Positions 35,499 through 43,856 of a stretch of 64,000 nt of DNA are shown piece after piece; the first letter of the stretch is position 1; the number at the start of each line of letters is the position of its first letter. Source of the DNA: MRBY01 sp943371005 (GTDB lineage: Bacteria; Cyanobacteriota; Cyanobacteriia; Cyanobacteriales; MRBY01); the NCBI GenBank assembly GCA_943371005.1, contig CALRTB020000003.1, positions 186,001 through 250,000 of the forward strand, given 5' to 3'. The position numbers and the translations under genes are program-made. The notes beneath the pieces were generated by a model. It worked only from the letters and a program-made list of their open reading frames with translations, was not told the origin of the DNA and ran no database searches.

Positions 35499-36997
35499 AA
35501 ATCAAAGTAAATGTAAGGAATATTCCCCTCCGGCCTAAAAATCAAAATACCGTAGAAACAGAGGGGAATTAGCGCCACTTTGAGGCCCCAATTTAGTTGG
35601 AGTTGCCACTGGCGCTGCACCAGATAAGTTCCCCCCATCCCCAACAGGAGCAAGCCCAACAACACCAAAAAACCAGGTCTCGCTAAACCAAGCCCCTCCA
35701 AATAAATTTTTTGGGTAAATTGCAGATCCCCCGGATAACGCCACAGATGCCGCAGAACTAGCACAGCGCGGGGCCCATCGGGTAAGCGAAAGGGAACCCA
35801 ACTCAAGAACACAAACGCCTGGGTCAAGAGCCATGCCCCAAAGATTCCGGGTAGCGACGCCCAAAAACGCTCTAACCACAGCCAGCGCCTCGCACACCAC
35901 TGCCCTAGTCGATGAATTCCTAGGCCCAAACCATGGAGACAGCCCCAGATGACGTAACCCCAGGCGGCCCCATGCCACAGTCCAGCCAAAAACATCACTA
36001 CAAAAAGATTGGCACAGGTGCGCCCCAAACCCCGCCGGGATCCCCCCAAGGGAAAATACAGATAGTTACGTAGCCAATCCCCTAGGCTGATGTGCCAACG
36101 CCGCCAAAATTCTGCCAAACTCGTTGAAAAATAAGGGAAATCAAAATTTTCGGGGAGCTGAAAACCAAGTAATTTCGCACTGCCCAGGGCTAGATCCACA
36201 TAGCCGCTAAAGTCAAAATAAAGCTGGAGGCCATAGGCCAAGATAAAAAGCCATAGATCACCGCTGCCCGCCCGTTCGAGGTTGTTGGCGCAGAGTTCCA
36301 CAAAAACTCCCAGGTTGTCCGCGATGAGGACTTTTTTCACCGCGCCGCTGGCGATGAGCCATAGCCCTTCGACCCCTTCGTCGAGTAGTAAGCCTGCAGT
36401 TCTACGACCCTGCCCCGCAAAAATATGAAAGCGCGTAATTGGCCCCGACAGGAGTTTGGGGAAGAACAGTTTGTAACTACTGAACGTCAAGAGAGATTGG
36501 GCAGCGGGCGCACCCCGGTATACATCTACCAAGTAGGCAATACATTCAAAGGTAAAAAAGGAAATCCCCAGGGGCGCGATCAGTGTTTCTTGGAAGGCGA
36601 TCGCCCATTGTTCTAGTCCAGGCCAGGGCCAGAGCCACGCTAGATTCTCTAGAGTAAAAGGAATATATTTAAACCCAAAGAGTACCGCTAGATTTAGAAA
36701 AATCCCCAAGCCCAGCCAGTACCCTGGCTGCCATTGCCACAACCGAAAAGCTTGCCGCAAAGACTGGGGGCGATCGCCTGCTGGGCCTTGGCGAGCGAGA
36801 AATTTCCCCCAAAAGAAGTTTAAGGCCGTCAAACCTAACAGCAATGGTAAAAACTGCGGTTGTAACAGGCCATAAAACAGGACACTCGCCAGGAGCAGCA
36901 GCCAACGTTGCAACGGTGGCCACAACCGCCCCAGCCCCCAATAGCCCGCCACTGTTCCCAGGAGGAAACAGCCATAGCCGAAGGATACCAGCCTCAT
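35495..36997 (-). CDS. MBOAT-family O-acyltransferase (AlgI-like)
   Basis: 500 residues with about eleven membrane helices. The MBOAT core is visible: LGISFFTFECIAYLVDVYRG, FFPKLLSGPITRF, QLYFDFSGYVDLALGSAKLLGFQLPENFDFPYFSTSLAEFWRRWHISLGDWLRNYLYFPLGGSRRG and GLWHGAAWGYVIWGCLHGLGLG, which holds the catalytic histidine. AlgI-type members acetylate extracellular polysaccharide together with SGNH partners. No AlgJ/AlgX-like partner is next to it, but the secreted glycosidase 380 bases away may be part of the same envelope theme. Downstream of ccmO by 49 bases on the same strand, possibly by read-through only. Confidence 0.92.
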   Translation of the reverse strand: MRLVSFGYGCFLLGTVAGYWGLGRLWPPLQRWLLLLASVLFYGLLQPQFLPLLLGLTALNFFWGKFLARQGPAGDRPQSLRQAFRLWQWQPGYWLGLGIFLNLAVLFGFKYIPFTLENLAWLWPWPGLEQWAIAFQETLIAPLGISFFTFECIAYLVDVYRGAPAAQSLLTFSSYKLFFPKLLSGPITRFHIFAGQGRRTAGLLLDEGVEGLWLIASGAVKKVLIADNLGVFVELCANNLERAGSGDLWLFILAYGLQLYFDFSGYVDLALGSAKLLGFQLPENFDFPYFSTSLAEFWRRWHISLGDWLRNYLYFPLGGSRRGLGRTCANLFVVMFLAGLWHGAAWGYVIWGCLHGLGLGIHRLGQWCARRWLWLERFWASLPGIFGAWLLTQAFVFLSWVPFRLPDGPRAVLVLRHLWRYPGDLQFTQKIYLEGLGLARPGFLVLLGLLLLGMGGTYLVQRQWQLQLNWGLKVALIPLCFYGILIFRPEGNIPYIYFDF

Positions 36998-37046
36998 CGG
37001 TTCGTCAGAAAAACATCAGGGTCACCATAGCAGCCCTGTCCCAGAA

Positions 37047-37877
37047 TTAATAGCCCTGTCCTGGATCAAAGGGTTCCACAATTTCTACTTCAACGGCCTT
37101 TTCAATTTCTGGTTCCGCCTCAATAACCAAGGGAACCGATACTGGTTCTAGCTCTGGTAGGGCGATGCGCTGGGGTGCTTTTTCTTTCACGAGGTCTGGC
37201 ATTGGCTCTGCCTTATCCAGCCAGTATTCTGCCACCGGTAACGTGTGCTCTAAATCTTCTAGTAGTCGCGGAATAATCATCACCGCATGGAGTTCACCGA
37301 TCCGTTCCGCTTCATGCATACCCGCATCGATGGCCATCGCCACGTTGGAAACAGTGCCGCGAATAATCGCCGTACAAAGGCCATCCCCAATGGTTTCATA
37401 GGACGCCAATTGTACATCAGCAGACTTTAACATCGCATCGGCAGCCCCCACCATCGCCGGAAAACCACGGGTTTCTAGAAGACCAATGGAACGATTACTG
37501 AGGCGACTATAGCCCCGTTGCTGTTGGGCAATTTCTGCCAAATGACTCCCAATGGGAAAAATGGCCTCGAGGTTTGGCAAAGGTCGGGGAATAACTAATT
37601 TAGAAACATATTGATCAAACTGAGCAGCGGTGCGGGCTCCCTCTTCGACGGCGAGGCGGACATCCGCTGTTTTCCCCCGAACCACGGCGGTACAATAGCC
37701 ACCCCCAGTTTTTTCGTAGCCGACAAGGGTGACTGCTGCTGACTTGAGCATCATGTCCGCCGTGCCCACGATCGCCGGGAAGCTTTTGGTAGAAACGAGT
37801 CCCAAGGCACAATCCTGAAACGGATGCACATGGCGGGGAGGTTGGCGGAGGGGTTGCCGACGGGCAGGAAAATTCAT
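37047..37877 (-). CDS. ccmO: Carboxysome shell protein CcmO (tandem BMC domains)
   Basis: 276 residues. Two bacterial-microcompartment domains occur in tandem: BMC 1 about 24-106 (ALGLVSTKSFPAIVGTADMMLKSAAVTLVGYEKTGGGYCTAVVRG) and BMC 2 about 130-212 (SIGLLETRGFPAMVGAADAMLKSADVQLASYETIGDGLCTAIIRG), with a Pro/Glu-rich tail. This is CcmO, a trimeric shell component of beta-carboxysomes. It commonly lies apart from the main ccmKLMN cluster, as here. It is divergent from raf1, with a 110-base spacer, giving two carbon-fixation genes in one divergent arrangement. Confidence 0.97.
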   Translation of the reverse strand: MNFPARRQPLRQPPRHVHPFQDCALGLVSTKSFPAIVGTADMMLKSAAVTLVGYEKTGGGYCTAVVRGKTADVRLAVEEGARTAAQFDQYVSKLVIPRPLPNLEAIFPIGSHLAEIAQQQRGYSRLSNRSIGLLETRGFPAMVGAADAMLKSADVQLASYETIGDGLCTAIIRGTVSNVAMAIDAGMHEAERIGELHAVMIIPRLLEDLEHTLPVAEYWLDKAEPMPDLVKEKAPQRIALPELEPVSVPLVIEAEPEIEKAVEVEIVEPFDPGQGY

Positions 37878-37987
37878 AGGAACTGGGGGAAGGATCGGTT
37901 TAGAACAGTCTCGCTTTATGATTAAGTTTATCGGGCAAATACTGATTTACCTATCATTTTACGTTATTCCATTTTTGATTCGGCTTT

Positions 37988-39067
37988 ATGATTGGACAAC
38001 CGCAATCTCCAGAACACAAACTCTCCCCTGAAGAAACGGACGCTTTATTCCGGTCACTGCTCCACAAGGAAGGGACTTGGGTCGAGTGGGGCGTCGGTTG
38101 CCAACAACTTCAGCAGTCGGGCCACAGTGCCCAGGAAATTTTTGAGCGGACGGGTTTCCAGACAGCCCAGCAAAATATGATCATTGTGGCGGCCCAGGTG
38201 TACCAAAGTATCGAAAGCAGTGGTGTCCCGGAAGATCTGCTGGCCTATTGCCGTGGCCCCCGTTCTGATGTGCTGTACGAGCTACGGATCCTTAGCCATA
38301 GCCAAAGGGCGATCGCCGCCCAAGTGTGCCAAGCAAAAAGCCTTGAATTTGATGGGGCGAAGGAACTGGCCCGGGCGATGCAAGAGTTTGCCCGCTTACC
38401 TCAGATTCCTGATGGTTTTACAGAGCACCCTGGGGACGCCGTTGCCTACCAAGCCTGGCGTTCAGCCAAGCAAAAAAAAGATTTACAGGACCGTACCCGC
38501 TTAATCGCCAAGGGGTTGAAATTTGCCCATTCCGCGACAGCCCGACAGAAAATCGAGCAACTCCTCAGTGACCTCACCACCAGCCCCACCAAGGCGGCCC
38601 CACTCCTCCCCCTCTACCGTTACGACGAAGATACCAATGTCCCCCTGTTAATTCCGGTGGCGGGATCTTTGCCCCTAGAAAGCGATCGCCTGCTGACAGT
38701 ACCTCCCCTGAAACAAGCGTCCCCTTTCAATCTCGTGACAGTTACCGCAGAGACAAGCCTGGTGCCGCTACCCAGTTGGCAAAACGTGCTTACAGCGGGG
38801 GATCCGGTGGTGATCTTCCACCAAACCGATCAACTGCCCCAGCCCATTCCCGGCAAGCCAGAACCCGTTTTGATTTTGTTGGATCGTCAACAAACCACCT
38901 GGAATAACAACAGCTATTTTGCGGTGGATGCCGACGGTAAGGTGGAATTGGGTTGGTTTGCCGAGGCACCGATCGCCAAAATTTTAGGCCAAGTCCTCTT
39001 GGTGATGCGCCCGAAAAAAATTCTCGATGAGAATAACCTCCGAGAACCCTGGCAAATGGACGATTAG
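37988..39067 (+). CDS. raf1: Rubisco accumulation factor 1
   Basis: 359 residues. The N-terminal alpha-helical domain (LSPEETDALFRSLLHKEGTWVEWGVGCQQLQQSGHSAQEIFERTGFQ), the flexible linker and the C-terminal beta domain (SLPLESDRLLTVPP ... VILLDRQQTTWNNNSYFAVDADGKVELGWFAEAPIAKILGQVLLVMRPKKI) match Raf1, the dimeric chaperone that assembles RbcL dimers into Rubisco octamers before RbcS binds. Length is normal. Divergent from ccmO. No rbcLS genes in the window. Confidence 0.96.
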   Translation: MIGQPQSPEHKLSPEETDALFRSLLHKEGTWVEWGVGCQQLQQSGHSAQEIFERTGFQTAQQNMIIVAAQVYQSIESSGVPEDLLAYCRGPRSDVLYELRILSHSQRAIAAQVCQAKSLEFDGAKELARAMQEFARLPQIPDGFTEHPGDAVAYQAWRSAKQKKDLQDRTRLIAKGLKFAHSATARQKIEQLLSDLTTSPTKAAPLLPLYRYDEDTNVPLLIPVAGSLPLESDRLLTVPPLKQASPFNLVTVTAETSLVPLPSWQNVLTAGDPVVIFHQTDQLPQPIPGKPEPVLILLDRQQTTWNNNSYFAVDADGKVELGWFAEAPIAKILGQVLLVMRPKKILDENNLREPWQMDD

Positions 39068-39219
39068 GCCCAAAAAACGCTACTTTTACCTGAATTTCAA
39101 CCTATTTAACGCCAAAATTTTTGTCTGGAAATTCCCCCTAACGGTGTACTAGATAGCATTACTTTTCTGGGCGATTGCGTTACAGTATGAAATATAGAGC
39201 GTTATTCCTGAGGTGAAAA

Positions 39220-39420
39220 ATGCCGCACTCGACCACTGCCTACACTGAAGCATCCCCAGATCACGCCATTTGGGATAGCCTGAAGCAGGCGATCGCCCGC
39301 AGTTCTGGTTTCAAGCGCTGGTATGCGAACCATTGCGAAATCCTCGCCCTTGAAAACCTCAGCGTCGATCAGCAAGTCACCATTTACCTTAAGGAAACCC
39401 TAGAGACCCTCGCTTACTAG
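39220..39420 (+). CDS. Conserved small protein downstream of raf1
   Basis: 66 residues: MPHSTTAYTEASPDHAIWDS, then a helical stretch KQAIARSSGFKRWYANHC and a hydrophobic end. GAGGTGAAAA precedes the ATG as a good Shine-Dalgarno. The KRW and LETLAY pieces look like a family of short cyanobacterial proteins I cannot name. No membrane helix or signal. It starts 152 bases after raf1, so may have its own promoter. Confidence 0.6.
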   Translation: MPHSTTAYTEASPDHAIWDSLKQAIARSSGFKRWYANHCEILALENLSVDQQVTIYLKETLETLAY

Positions 39421-39519
39421 GCGAGTTGACTGAACATCGCAAAGGGCGCTTGGTGGACAACCGCCAGCAAACCGTAAAATTTCACCATTATTTCCAGACA
39501 TCTTTCAAGACCTTAATAG

Positions 39520-40191
39520 TCAGCGGCGTTTTCCCTTCGGTGTGCAGCTGGCTATTTTTTTGTGGGGTGAACCTTGGCGCGGCTTGGCCTTTTTTACTAA
39601 GTTTTGCAAGGCCCCAATCTCTGCCGTCGTTAAATGCCGCCATTCCCCTGGCCCTAGACCAGTAAGGGTTAAACTCGCTGGGCCTGTGCCCATGGCCACA
39701 CGGATAAGGCGTAACGTGGGGTGGCCCACTGCGGCTGTCATCCGGCGCACCTGACGATTTCGCCCTTCCGTTAGGGTCAGCTCTAACCAGGCTGTCGGGA
39801 CATTTTTCCGGAAGCGGATCGGAGGGTCTCGTGGTGGTACGGTTGGCTCTGGGGTCAAAAGATTGGCGATCGCCGGTCGCGTTTTTTTCCCTTGGATCAT
39901 CACCCCCTGGCGTAGCTGTGTTAAAGCCTGCCTATCCGGGATATTTTCGACCTGTACCCAATAGGTGCGGGGGTGGGCAAACTTCGGTTCACATAGATAA
40001 TGCTTCAAAGGAGCATCATTGGTCAGTAGCAAAAGCCCTTCACTATCTAGATCTAAACGACCCACAGAATAAATATCTGGCACAGGCACAAAATCCTTCA
40101 ACGTTTGCCGCTGTGACCCTTGGGGGCTATTATCAGTAAACTGACAAAGGACGTTATAAGGCTTGTGGAGCAAAACGTATGAGTGCTGCAT
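39520..40191 (-). CDS. RsuA-family pseudouridine synthase (RluE-like)
   Basis: 223 residues, without an S4 domain. Motifs: LLHKPYNVLCQFTDNSPQGS, then the catalytic YSVGRLDLDSEGLLLLTND (Asp in RLD), KFAHPRTYWVQVE, LTEGRNRQVRRMTAAVGHPTLRLIRVAMG. The missing S4 domain and the KPY-VL-QF start fit RluE, which modifies 23S rRNA U2457 (E. coli numbering). The C-terminal extension is basic (KKAKPRQGSPHKKIASCTPKGKRR), probably for RNA contact. Its start codon overlaps the start of the divergent 40179 gene by 13 bases. Confidence 0.92.
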   Translation of the reverse strand: MQHSYVLLHKPYNVLCQFTDNSPQGSQRQTLKDFVPVPDIYSVGRLDLDSEGLLLLTNDAPLKHYLCEPKFAHPRTYWVQVENIPDRQALTQLRQGVMIQGKKTRPAIANLLTPEPTVPPRDPPIRFRKNVPTAWLELTLTEGRNRQVRRMTAAVGHPTLRLIRVAMGTGPASLTLTGLGPGEWRHLTTAEIGALQNLVKKAKPRQGSPHKKIASCTPKGKRR

Positions 40192-40493
40192 TAGAACAAG
40201 AGATGACTACTAACATCATGCCCGAAGTCACCTCCCAGACACCAGAAAAAATTCAAGTTCAGGAAACCCAACCCAGCCCCCTCGCGACAGCCCCGGCGGT
40301 GGTTCCTGAAACAAAAGCAGGCGAAAGTCCCCTCCTCGGCTTACTTTTGCTCATGCCCTTTATTTTTCTGATTTTGGTTGCAGCAGTCATCGTTGAGCGC
40401 CTGATTAAATGGGGTTTACGGAAATTCTTTGCTCCCCAAACCGCTCCTGCCCCTGCGATGTCGTCATCTCCCTTTGCCATATCCCATGGCTGA
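40179..40493 (+). CDS. Small single-helix membrane protein of unknown function
   Basis: 104 residues. The first 45 are acidic and Pro/Thr-rich, then one membrane helix at about 50-72 (LLGLLLLMPFIFLILVAAVIVERL), then a short basic end (KWGLRKFF) and a Pro/Ala/Ser tail. A GGAG eight bases before the ATG at 40179 supports the start, although its first codons overlap the divergent pseudouridine synthase; alternative ATGs are at 40203 and 40218. No family is recognised. A weak hairpin (TTTTTGTT/AACAAAAA) at 40500-40518 follows. Confidence 0.6.
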   Translation: MSAALEQEMTTNIMPEVTSQTPEKIQVQETQPSPLATAPAVVPETKAGESPLLGLLLLMPFIFLILVAAVIVERLIKWGLRKFFAPQTAPAPAMSSSPFAISHG

Positions 40494-40841
40494 ACCCCAT
40501 TTTTGTTAAAAACAAAAAGTTTTCATGGAGTAACCCCCTCTTTTTTAAAGATTAGAAAAAGTTTGTTTATGATGCCGCCATAGCGATGCTTAAAATTCAA
40601 AGCCAAACTATCGACAAAGGGAATTTTTCATTGCCTTGTAGCTTGCGCAAACTAAAAAATAGAACAATTAGCTCTTTGCCCTCTGTAATTCCGTGAAAAT
40701 GCGGAGACCCTCTTCACAAAAAAGATGAAGTAACAGAATAAAGTGGGCTACTGTCGGCTGAAAGTGAGCGAAGACAAAACTGAAAAATATGACTTTTTTT
40801 ATATAGAATAGGGTTGATATCGACCTAAGGTTCTAACAGTT
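40494..40841. other. 348-base spacer upstream of split dnaE C-part
   Basis: This contains several short hairpins (for example TCCG/CGGA near 40691-40708 and CTTCA/TGAAG near 40713-40731) and, just before the start codon, the near-palindrome GGTTGATATCGACC at 40812-40825. It does not match RNase P RNA, tmRNA, SRP RNA or 6S RNA as I know them. A small ORF of 36 codons is not convincing. Confidence 0.4.
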
Positions 40842-40949
40842 TTGGTTAAAATCATTCGCCGCAAGTTCATTGGCCGTGCGCCGACCTATGATATTGGACT
40901 CAGTCAAGACCATAATTTCTTATTGGGTCAGGGTCTTGTGGCGGCTAAC
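40842..40949 (+). other. Split intein C-fragment coding segment
   Basis: 36 codons, residues 1-36, containing intein block F (YDIGLSQDHNFLL) and block G (GLVAAN|CFN). The TTG start and the absence of any intein N-half nearby show that this is a trans-splicing half and not a remnant of a contiguous intein. The partner (DnaE-N with intein N-half) must lie elsewhere in the genome. Confidence 0.95.
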
Positions 40950-42182
40950 TGTTTTAATAAATCCCACTCAACGGCCTATGCTTACGTAACCTACCAGACT
41001 GCTTATCTGAAGGCGAACTATCCCGTTGAATATATGACGGCACTGCTCAGTGCCAGCAGTGGCAATAAAGATAAAGTCCGCAAGTATCGGGAAAATGCGG
41101 AGCGGATGGGTATTCCCGTCTTACCGCCGGATATTAACGAGTCAGACCTGGATTTCAAGCCCGTGGGTGAAGGGATTCGTTTTGGTTTGTCAGCAGTCCA
41201 AAACCTTGGTGAAAATGCCATTAATGCTATTTTAACGGCACGGGAAGAGGGGCCTTTCTCAAGTTTATCTGACCTTTGTTCCCGGTTAGATTTGCGGGTT
41301 GTGAACCGCCGCGCCCTAGAAACTTTAATTACCTGTGGTGGACTCGATTCACTCCATGACAATCGCCAGGCAATGTTGAAGGGTCTGGATTTAATGATGG
41401 ACTGGGCGCAGTTGAAGGCCAAAGAAAAGGCCAGCGGCCAGACTAATTTATTTGAAAGTCTAGGGGATGCGGAGGCAACATTTGATGAAGCCCCTGTTTT
41501 ACCGAAAGTGGCTGATTTAACCTTAGAAGAAAAGCTCCGGCAAGAAAAAGAATTGCTGGGGTTTTATGTTTCTGAACATCCTTTAGAAAAGCTACGGTCA
41601 ACGATTTCGCCAATTTTATCGCCCATTAGTCTCACGGCGATCGCCAATCACATCAATAAAAAAGTCAGCGCCGTGGCGATTCTCACGGATATGCGCAAGA
41701 TTTTTACGAAGGCCAACAATGAACCCATGGCCTTTATTCAGCTAGAAGATATTTCGGGTCAAGTAGAGGGGATTGTCTTTCCCCGCACCTATCAAAAAGT
41801 CGAACAACTCTTGCAGCTTGATAGCCGCGTCATTGTGTGGGGCAAGGTGCAACAAAAAGATGATCGGACGCAATTGATTGTGGACGATCTCGAACCCATT
41901 GAAGAGGTGCGAATGTTGATGATTCGCCTCTCTCCTAGTGAGCTTCATCACACCCAAAGTCAGCAACGACTGAAGCAAATTTTGTCGCAGCAGGCTGGGG
42001 ATAAGAAGACGCGGGGACGAGTTCCAGTGATCGTGATCGTCGGGAAGGGGGGCGATCGCACCTTCATTCGTCTTGGGCAGGACTATTGGGTGGAGGACGA
42101 TCACCAGGCCCTCTTGGCACTCCGACAGGGGGGCTTCCATGTCTACCGCGAAAACCTGATTCCCCAGGCCCAAGCGAGCTAA
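40842..42182 (+). CDS. dnaE: DNA polymerase III alpha subunit, C-terminal part with split-intein C-half (DnaE-C)
   Basis: 446 residues. The first 36 (MVKIIRRKFIGRAPTYDIGL ... HNFLLGQGLVAAN) are the C-half of the cyanobacterial DnaE split intein, ending in the splice junction Asn36 with Cys37-Phe-Asn as the start of the C-extein. Trans-splicing to the N-part gene elsewhere restores the replicative polymerase. The C-extein (410 residues) begins inside the polymerase domain, NKSHSTAYAYVTYQTAYLKANYPVEYM, and contains the tandem helix-hairpin-helix and OB-fold region (AVQNLGENAINAI; VAILTDMRKIFTKANNEPMAFIQLEDISGQVEGIVFP). The start is TTG at 40842 with TAAGG upstream. The penultimate intein residue is Ala (AAN), where many inteins have His and DnaE inteins typically have Ala or Ser. 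Confidence 0.97.
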   Translation: MVKIIRRKFIGRAPTYDIGLSQDHNFLLGQGLVAANCFNKSHSTAYAYVTYQTAYLKANYPVEYMTALLSASSGNKDKVRKYRENAERMGIPVLPPDINESDLDFKPVGEGIRFGLSAVQNLGENAINAILTAREEGPFSSLSDLCSRLDLRVVNRRALETLITCGGLDSLHDNRQAMLKGLDLMMDWAQLKAKEKASGQTNLFESLGDAEATFDEAPVLPKVADLTLEEKLRQEKELLGFYVSEHPLEKLRSTISPILSPISLTAIANHINKKVSAVAILTDMRKIFTKANNEPMAFIQLEDISGQVEGIVFPRTYQKVEQLLQLDSRVIVWGKVQQKDDRTQLIVDDLEPIEEVRMLMIRLSPSELHHTQSQQRLKQILSQQAGDKKTRGRVPVIVIVGKGGDRTFIRLGQDYWVEDDHQALLALRQGGFHVYRENLIPQAQAS

Positions 42183-42229
42183 CAATTACTTCTACTTTTT
42201 AAAAGAAACCCATAAAACAAATAAATCCT

Positions 42230-42922
42230 ATGTCTTACACTTACGAATATCCAAAACCGGGCGTGACCGTTGACTGTGTTGTTTTTGGCCTCGACGCCAC
42301 ACACACCCTGAAAATGATGCTGATCCAGCGGGGGGTTGAACCCTTTAAAGGAGAATGGGCCTTGCCCGGGGGCTTTGTGCGCCTTGATGAATCCCTCGAA
42401 GAAGCGGCGATGCGTGAACTCCGGGAAGAAACCGGCGTAGAGGAAATATTTTTAGAGCAGCTCTATACCTTTGGTGCTCCGGATCGTGACCCCCGCGATC
42501 GCGTCATTACCGTGGCCTATTATGCGTTGATTAACCTAGAGGATCATCCAATTCACGCCCAGACAGATGCCGATGCTGTGGCTTGGTTCTCGCTGGATGA
42601 GTTGCCCAATGTTGCATTTGATCACCAACAAATCATTGATGTGGCCACCCAACGGCTCCAGGGCAAACTCCGCTATGAACCCATCGGCTTTGAGCTACTG
42701 CCGCGCAAATTCACCTTGACCCAACTGCAAAAGCTCTATGAGCAGATTTTGGGAACCCAACTGGATAAACGGAACTTCCGGCGCAAAATCCTTAAAATGG
42801 ATCTCCTGATTAAATTAGATGAGCTGCAAACGGGGGTTGCCCACCGGGCAGCGCGTCTTTATTCCTTTGATGAGGCGAAATATCAACGGCTCAAGGAGGC
42901 TGGCTTCAATTTCGAACTCTAG
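42230..42922 (+). CDS. Nudix hydrolase with C-terminal winged helix (NrtR/ADP-ribose pyrophosphatase type)
   Basis: 230 residues. The complete Nudix box G-x5-E-x7-REUxEExGU spans 48-70 (GGFVRLDESLEEAAMRELREETGV). The C-terminal part (about 150-230), FTLTQLQKLYEQILGTQLDKRNFRRKILKMDLLI, is the winged helix of the NrtR family, which represses NAD-synthesis genes and is released by ADP-ribose. Classical regulators often have a degraded Nudix box; this one is intact, so hydrolysis of ADP-ribose is likely and DNA binding possible. No NAD-biosynthesis gene is adjacent. Confidence 0.88.
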   Translation: MSYTYEYPKPGVTVDCVVFGLDATHTLKMMLIQRGVEPFKGEWALPGGFVRLDESLEEAAMRELREETGVEEIFLEQLYTFGAPDRDPRDRVITVAYYALINLEDHPIHAQTDADAVAWFSLDELPNVAFDHQQIIDVATQRLQGKLRYEPIGFELLPRKFTLTQLQKLYEQILGTQLDKRNFRRKILKMDLLIKLDELQTGVAHRAARLYSFDEAKYQRLKEAGFNFEL

Positions 42923-42996
42923 GGTGAACTTGGAGTTGGTTCGTCAGATTCGCACATCAGATTCGCATAATGATTGAAGGCGATCGCCAAAAGTAG

Positions 42997-43776
42997 ATGG
43001 AACCCATCGAGGAAAAACGCGATCCGACTCTCTGGTATCGACTTTACTGTGCAGGCTTAATGCTAGGCCAAGTACTCTGGCATCTCCTGCGGGGGAAACT
43101 CCGGCGAGACCAGATCACGGAACAAATGCTAACGGCAGGGCCGAAGGCGTTAGTACCTGTGCTTCTGGTCGCTTTTTTTGGGGGGATGATCTTCACGATC
43201 CAAACCGCGCGGGAACTCACTACCTTTGGGGCAGAAAGTTTTGTCGGGGGGGCGTTTGCGATCGCCTTTTGTCGGGAACTGGCGCCGATTTTGACAGCAA
43301 GCATTATTGCGGGTCAGGTGGGTTCTGCCTTTGCAGCGGAATTAGGCTCGATGAAAATCACCGAACAGATCGATGCCCTTTATATGCTCCGGTCTAATCC
43401 CATTGATTATCTGGTGATGCCCCGGGTGGTGGCCTGCTGTTTGATGCTGCCGATTTTAACGGTCTTTGCCTTGGTGGTGGGGGTGATTGGTGGTACTGGG
43501 GCGGCTTATCAGTTCTATGACCTCGCGCCGATTAATTTTTTAACGTCTGTACAGACTTTTTTGGAACCCCAGGATCTCATTAATGTCGGTGTCAAAGGGA
43601 TTTTGTTTGGGCTATTGGTGGGGATTATCGGCTGCAGTTGGGGGCTGACAACCGTCGGCAGTACACAACAGGTGGGCCGCTCTGCCACCTCGGCGGTGGT
43701 GACAACCTGGATCGGCATTTTTATGTTGGATTTCTTTTTGTCGCTCTTGTTGTTTCACCAATCTCCCCTCAATTAA
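42997..43776 (+). CDS. MlaE/YrbE-family ABC transporter permease
   Basis: 259 residues with five or six membrane helices. The family signature lies in FFGGMIFTIQTARELTTFGAESFVGGAFAIAFCRELAPILTASIIAGQVGSAFAAELGSMKITEQIDAL, where the ELAPIL-G and AE-G-M-ITEQIDAL patterns are strong. It should be the inner-membrane permease of a lipid transport (Mla-like) complex between inner and outer membranes; in plants the chloroplast homologue TGD1 moves phosphatidic acid. The MlaF ATPase and MlaD substrate-binding protein are not adjacent, which is common in cyanobacteria. The gene stands 74 bases after the Nudix gene and may have its own promoter. Confidence 0.92.
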   Translation: MEPIEEKRDPTLWYRLYCAGLMLGQVLWHLLRGKLRRDQITEQMLTAGPKALVPVLLVAFFGGMIFTIQTARELTTFGAESFVGGAFAIAFCRELAPILTASIIAGQVGSAFAAELGSMKITEQIDALYMLRSNPIDYLVMPRVVACCLMLPILTVFALVVGVIGGTGAAYQFYDLAPINFLTSVQTFLEPQDLINVGVKGILFGLLVGIIGCSWGLTTVGSTQQVGRSATSAVVTTWIGIFMLDFFLSLLLFHQSPLN

Positions 43777-43856
43777 AGCGTCCGCGAAGATTTACGCAGC
43801 CCGAGGTCAGGGGGATATGTTATTTTCCAAGGAGATTCTTTTATTCTGAGTGCTAC

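Noticed and set aside
43638..43856. N-terminal extension of the TM0106-type nuclease
   Set aside because: It overlaps the 3' end of the MlaE permease in another frame; conserved sequence starts at the ATG at 43857.
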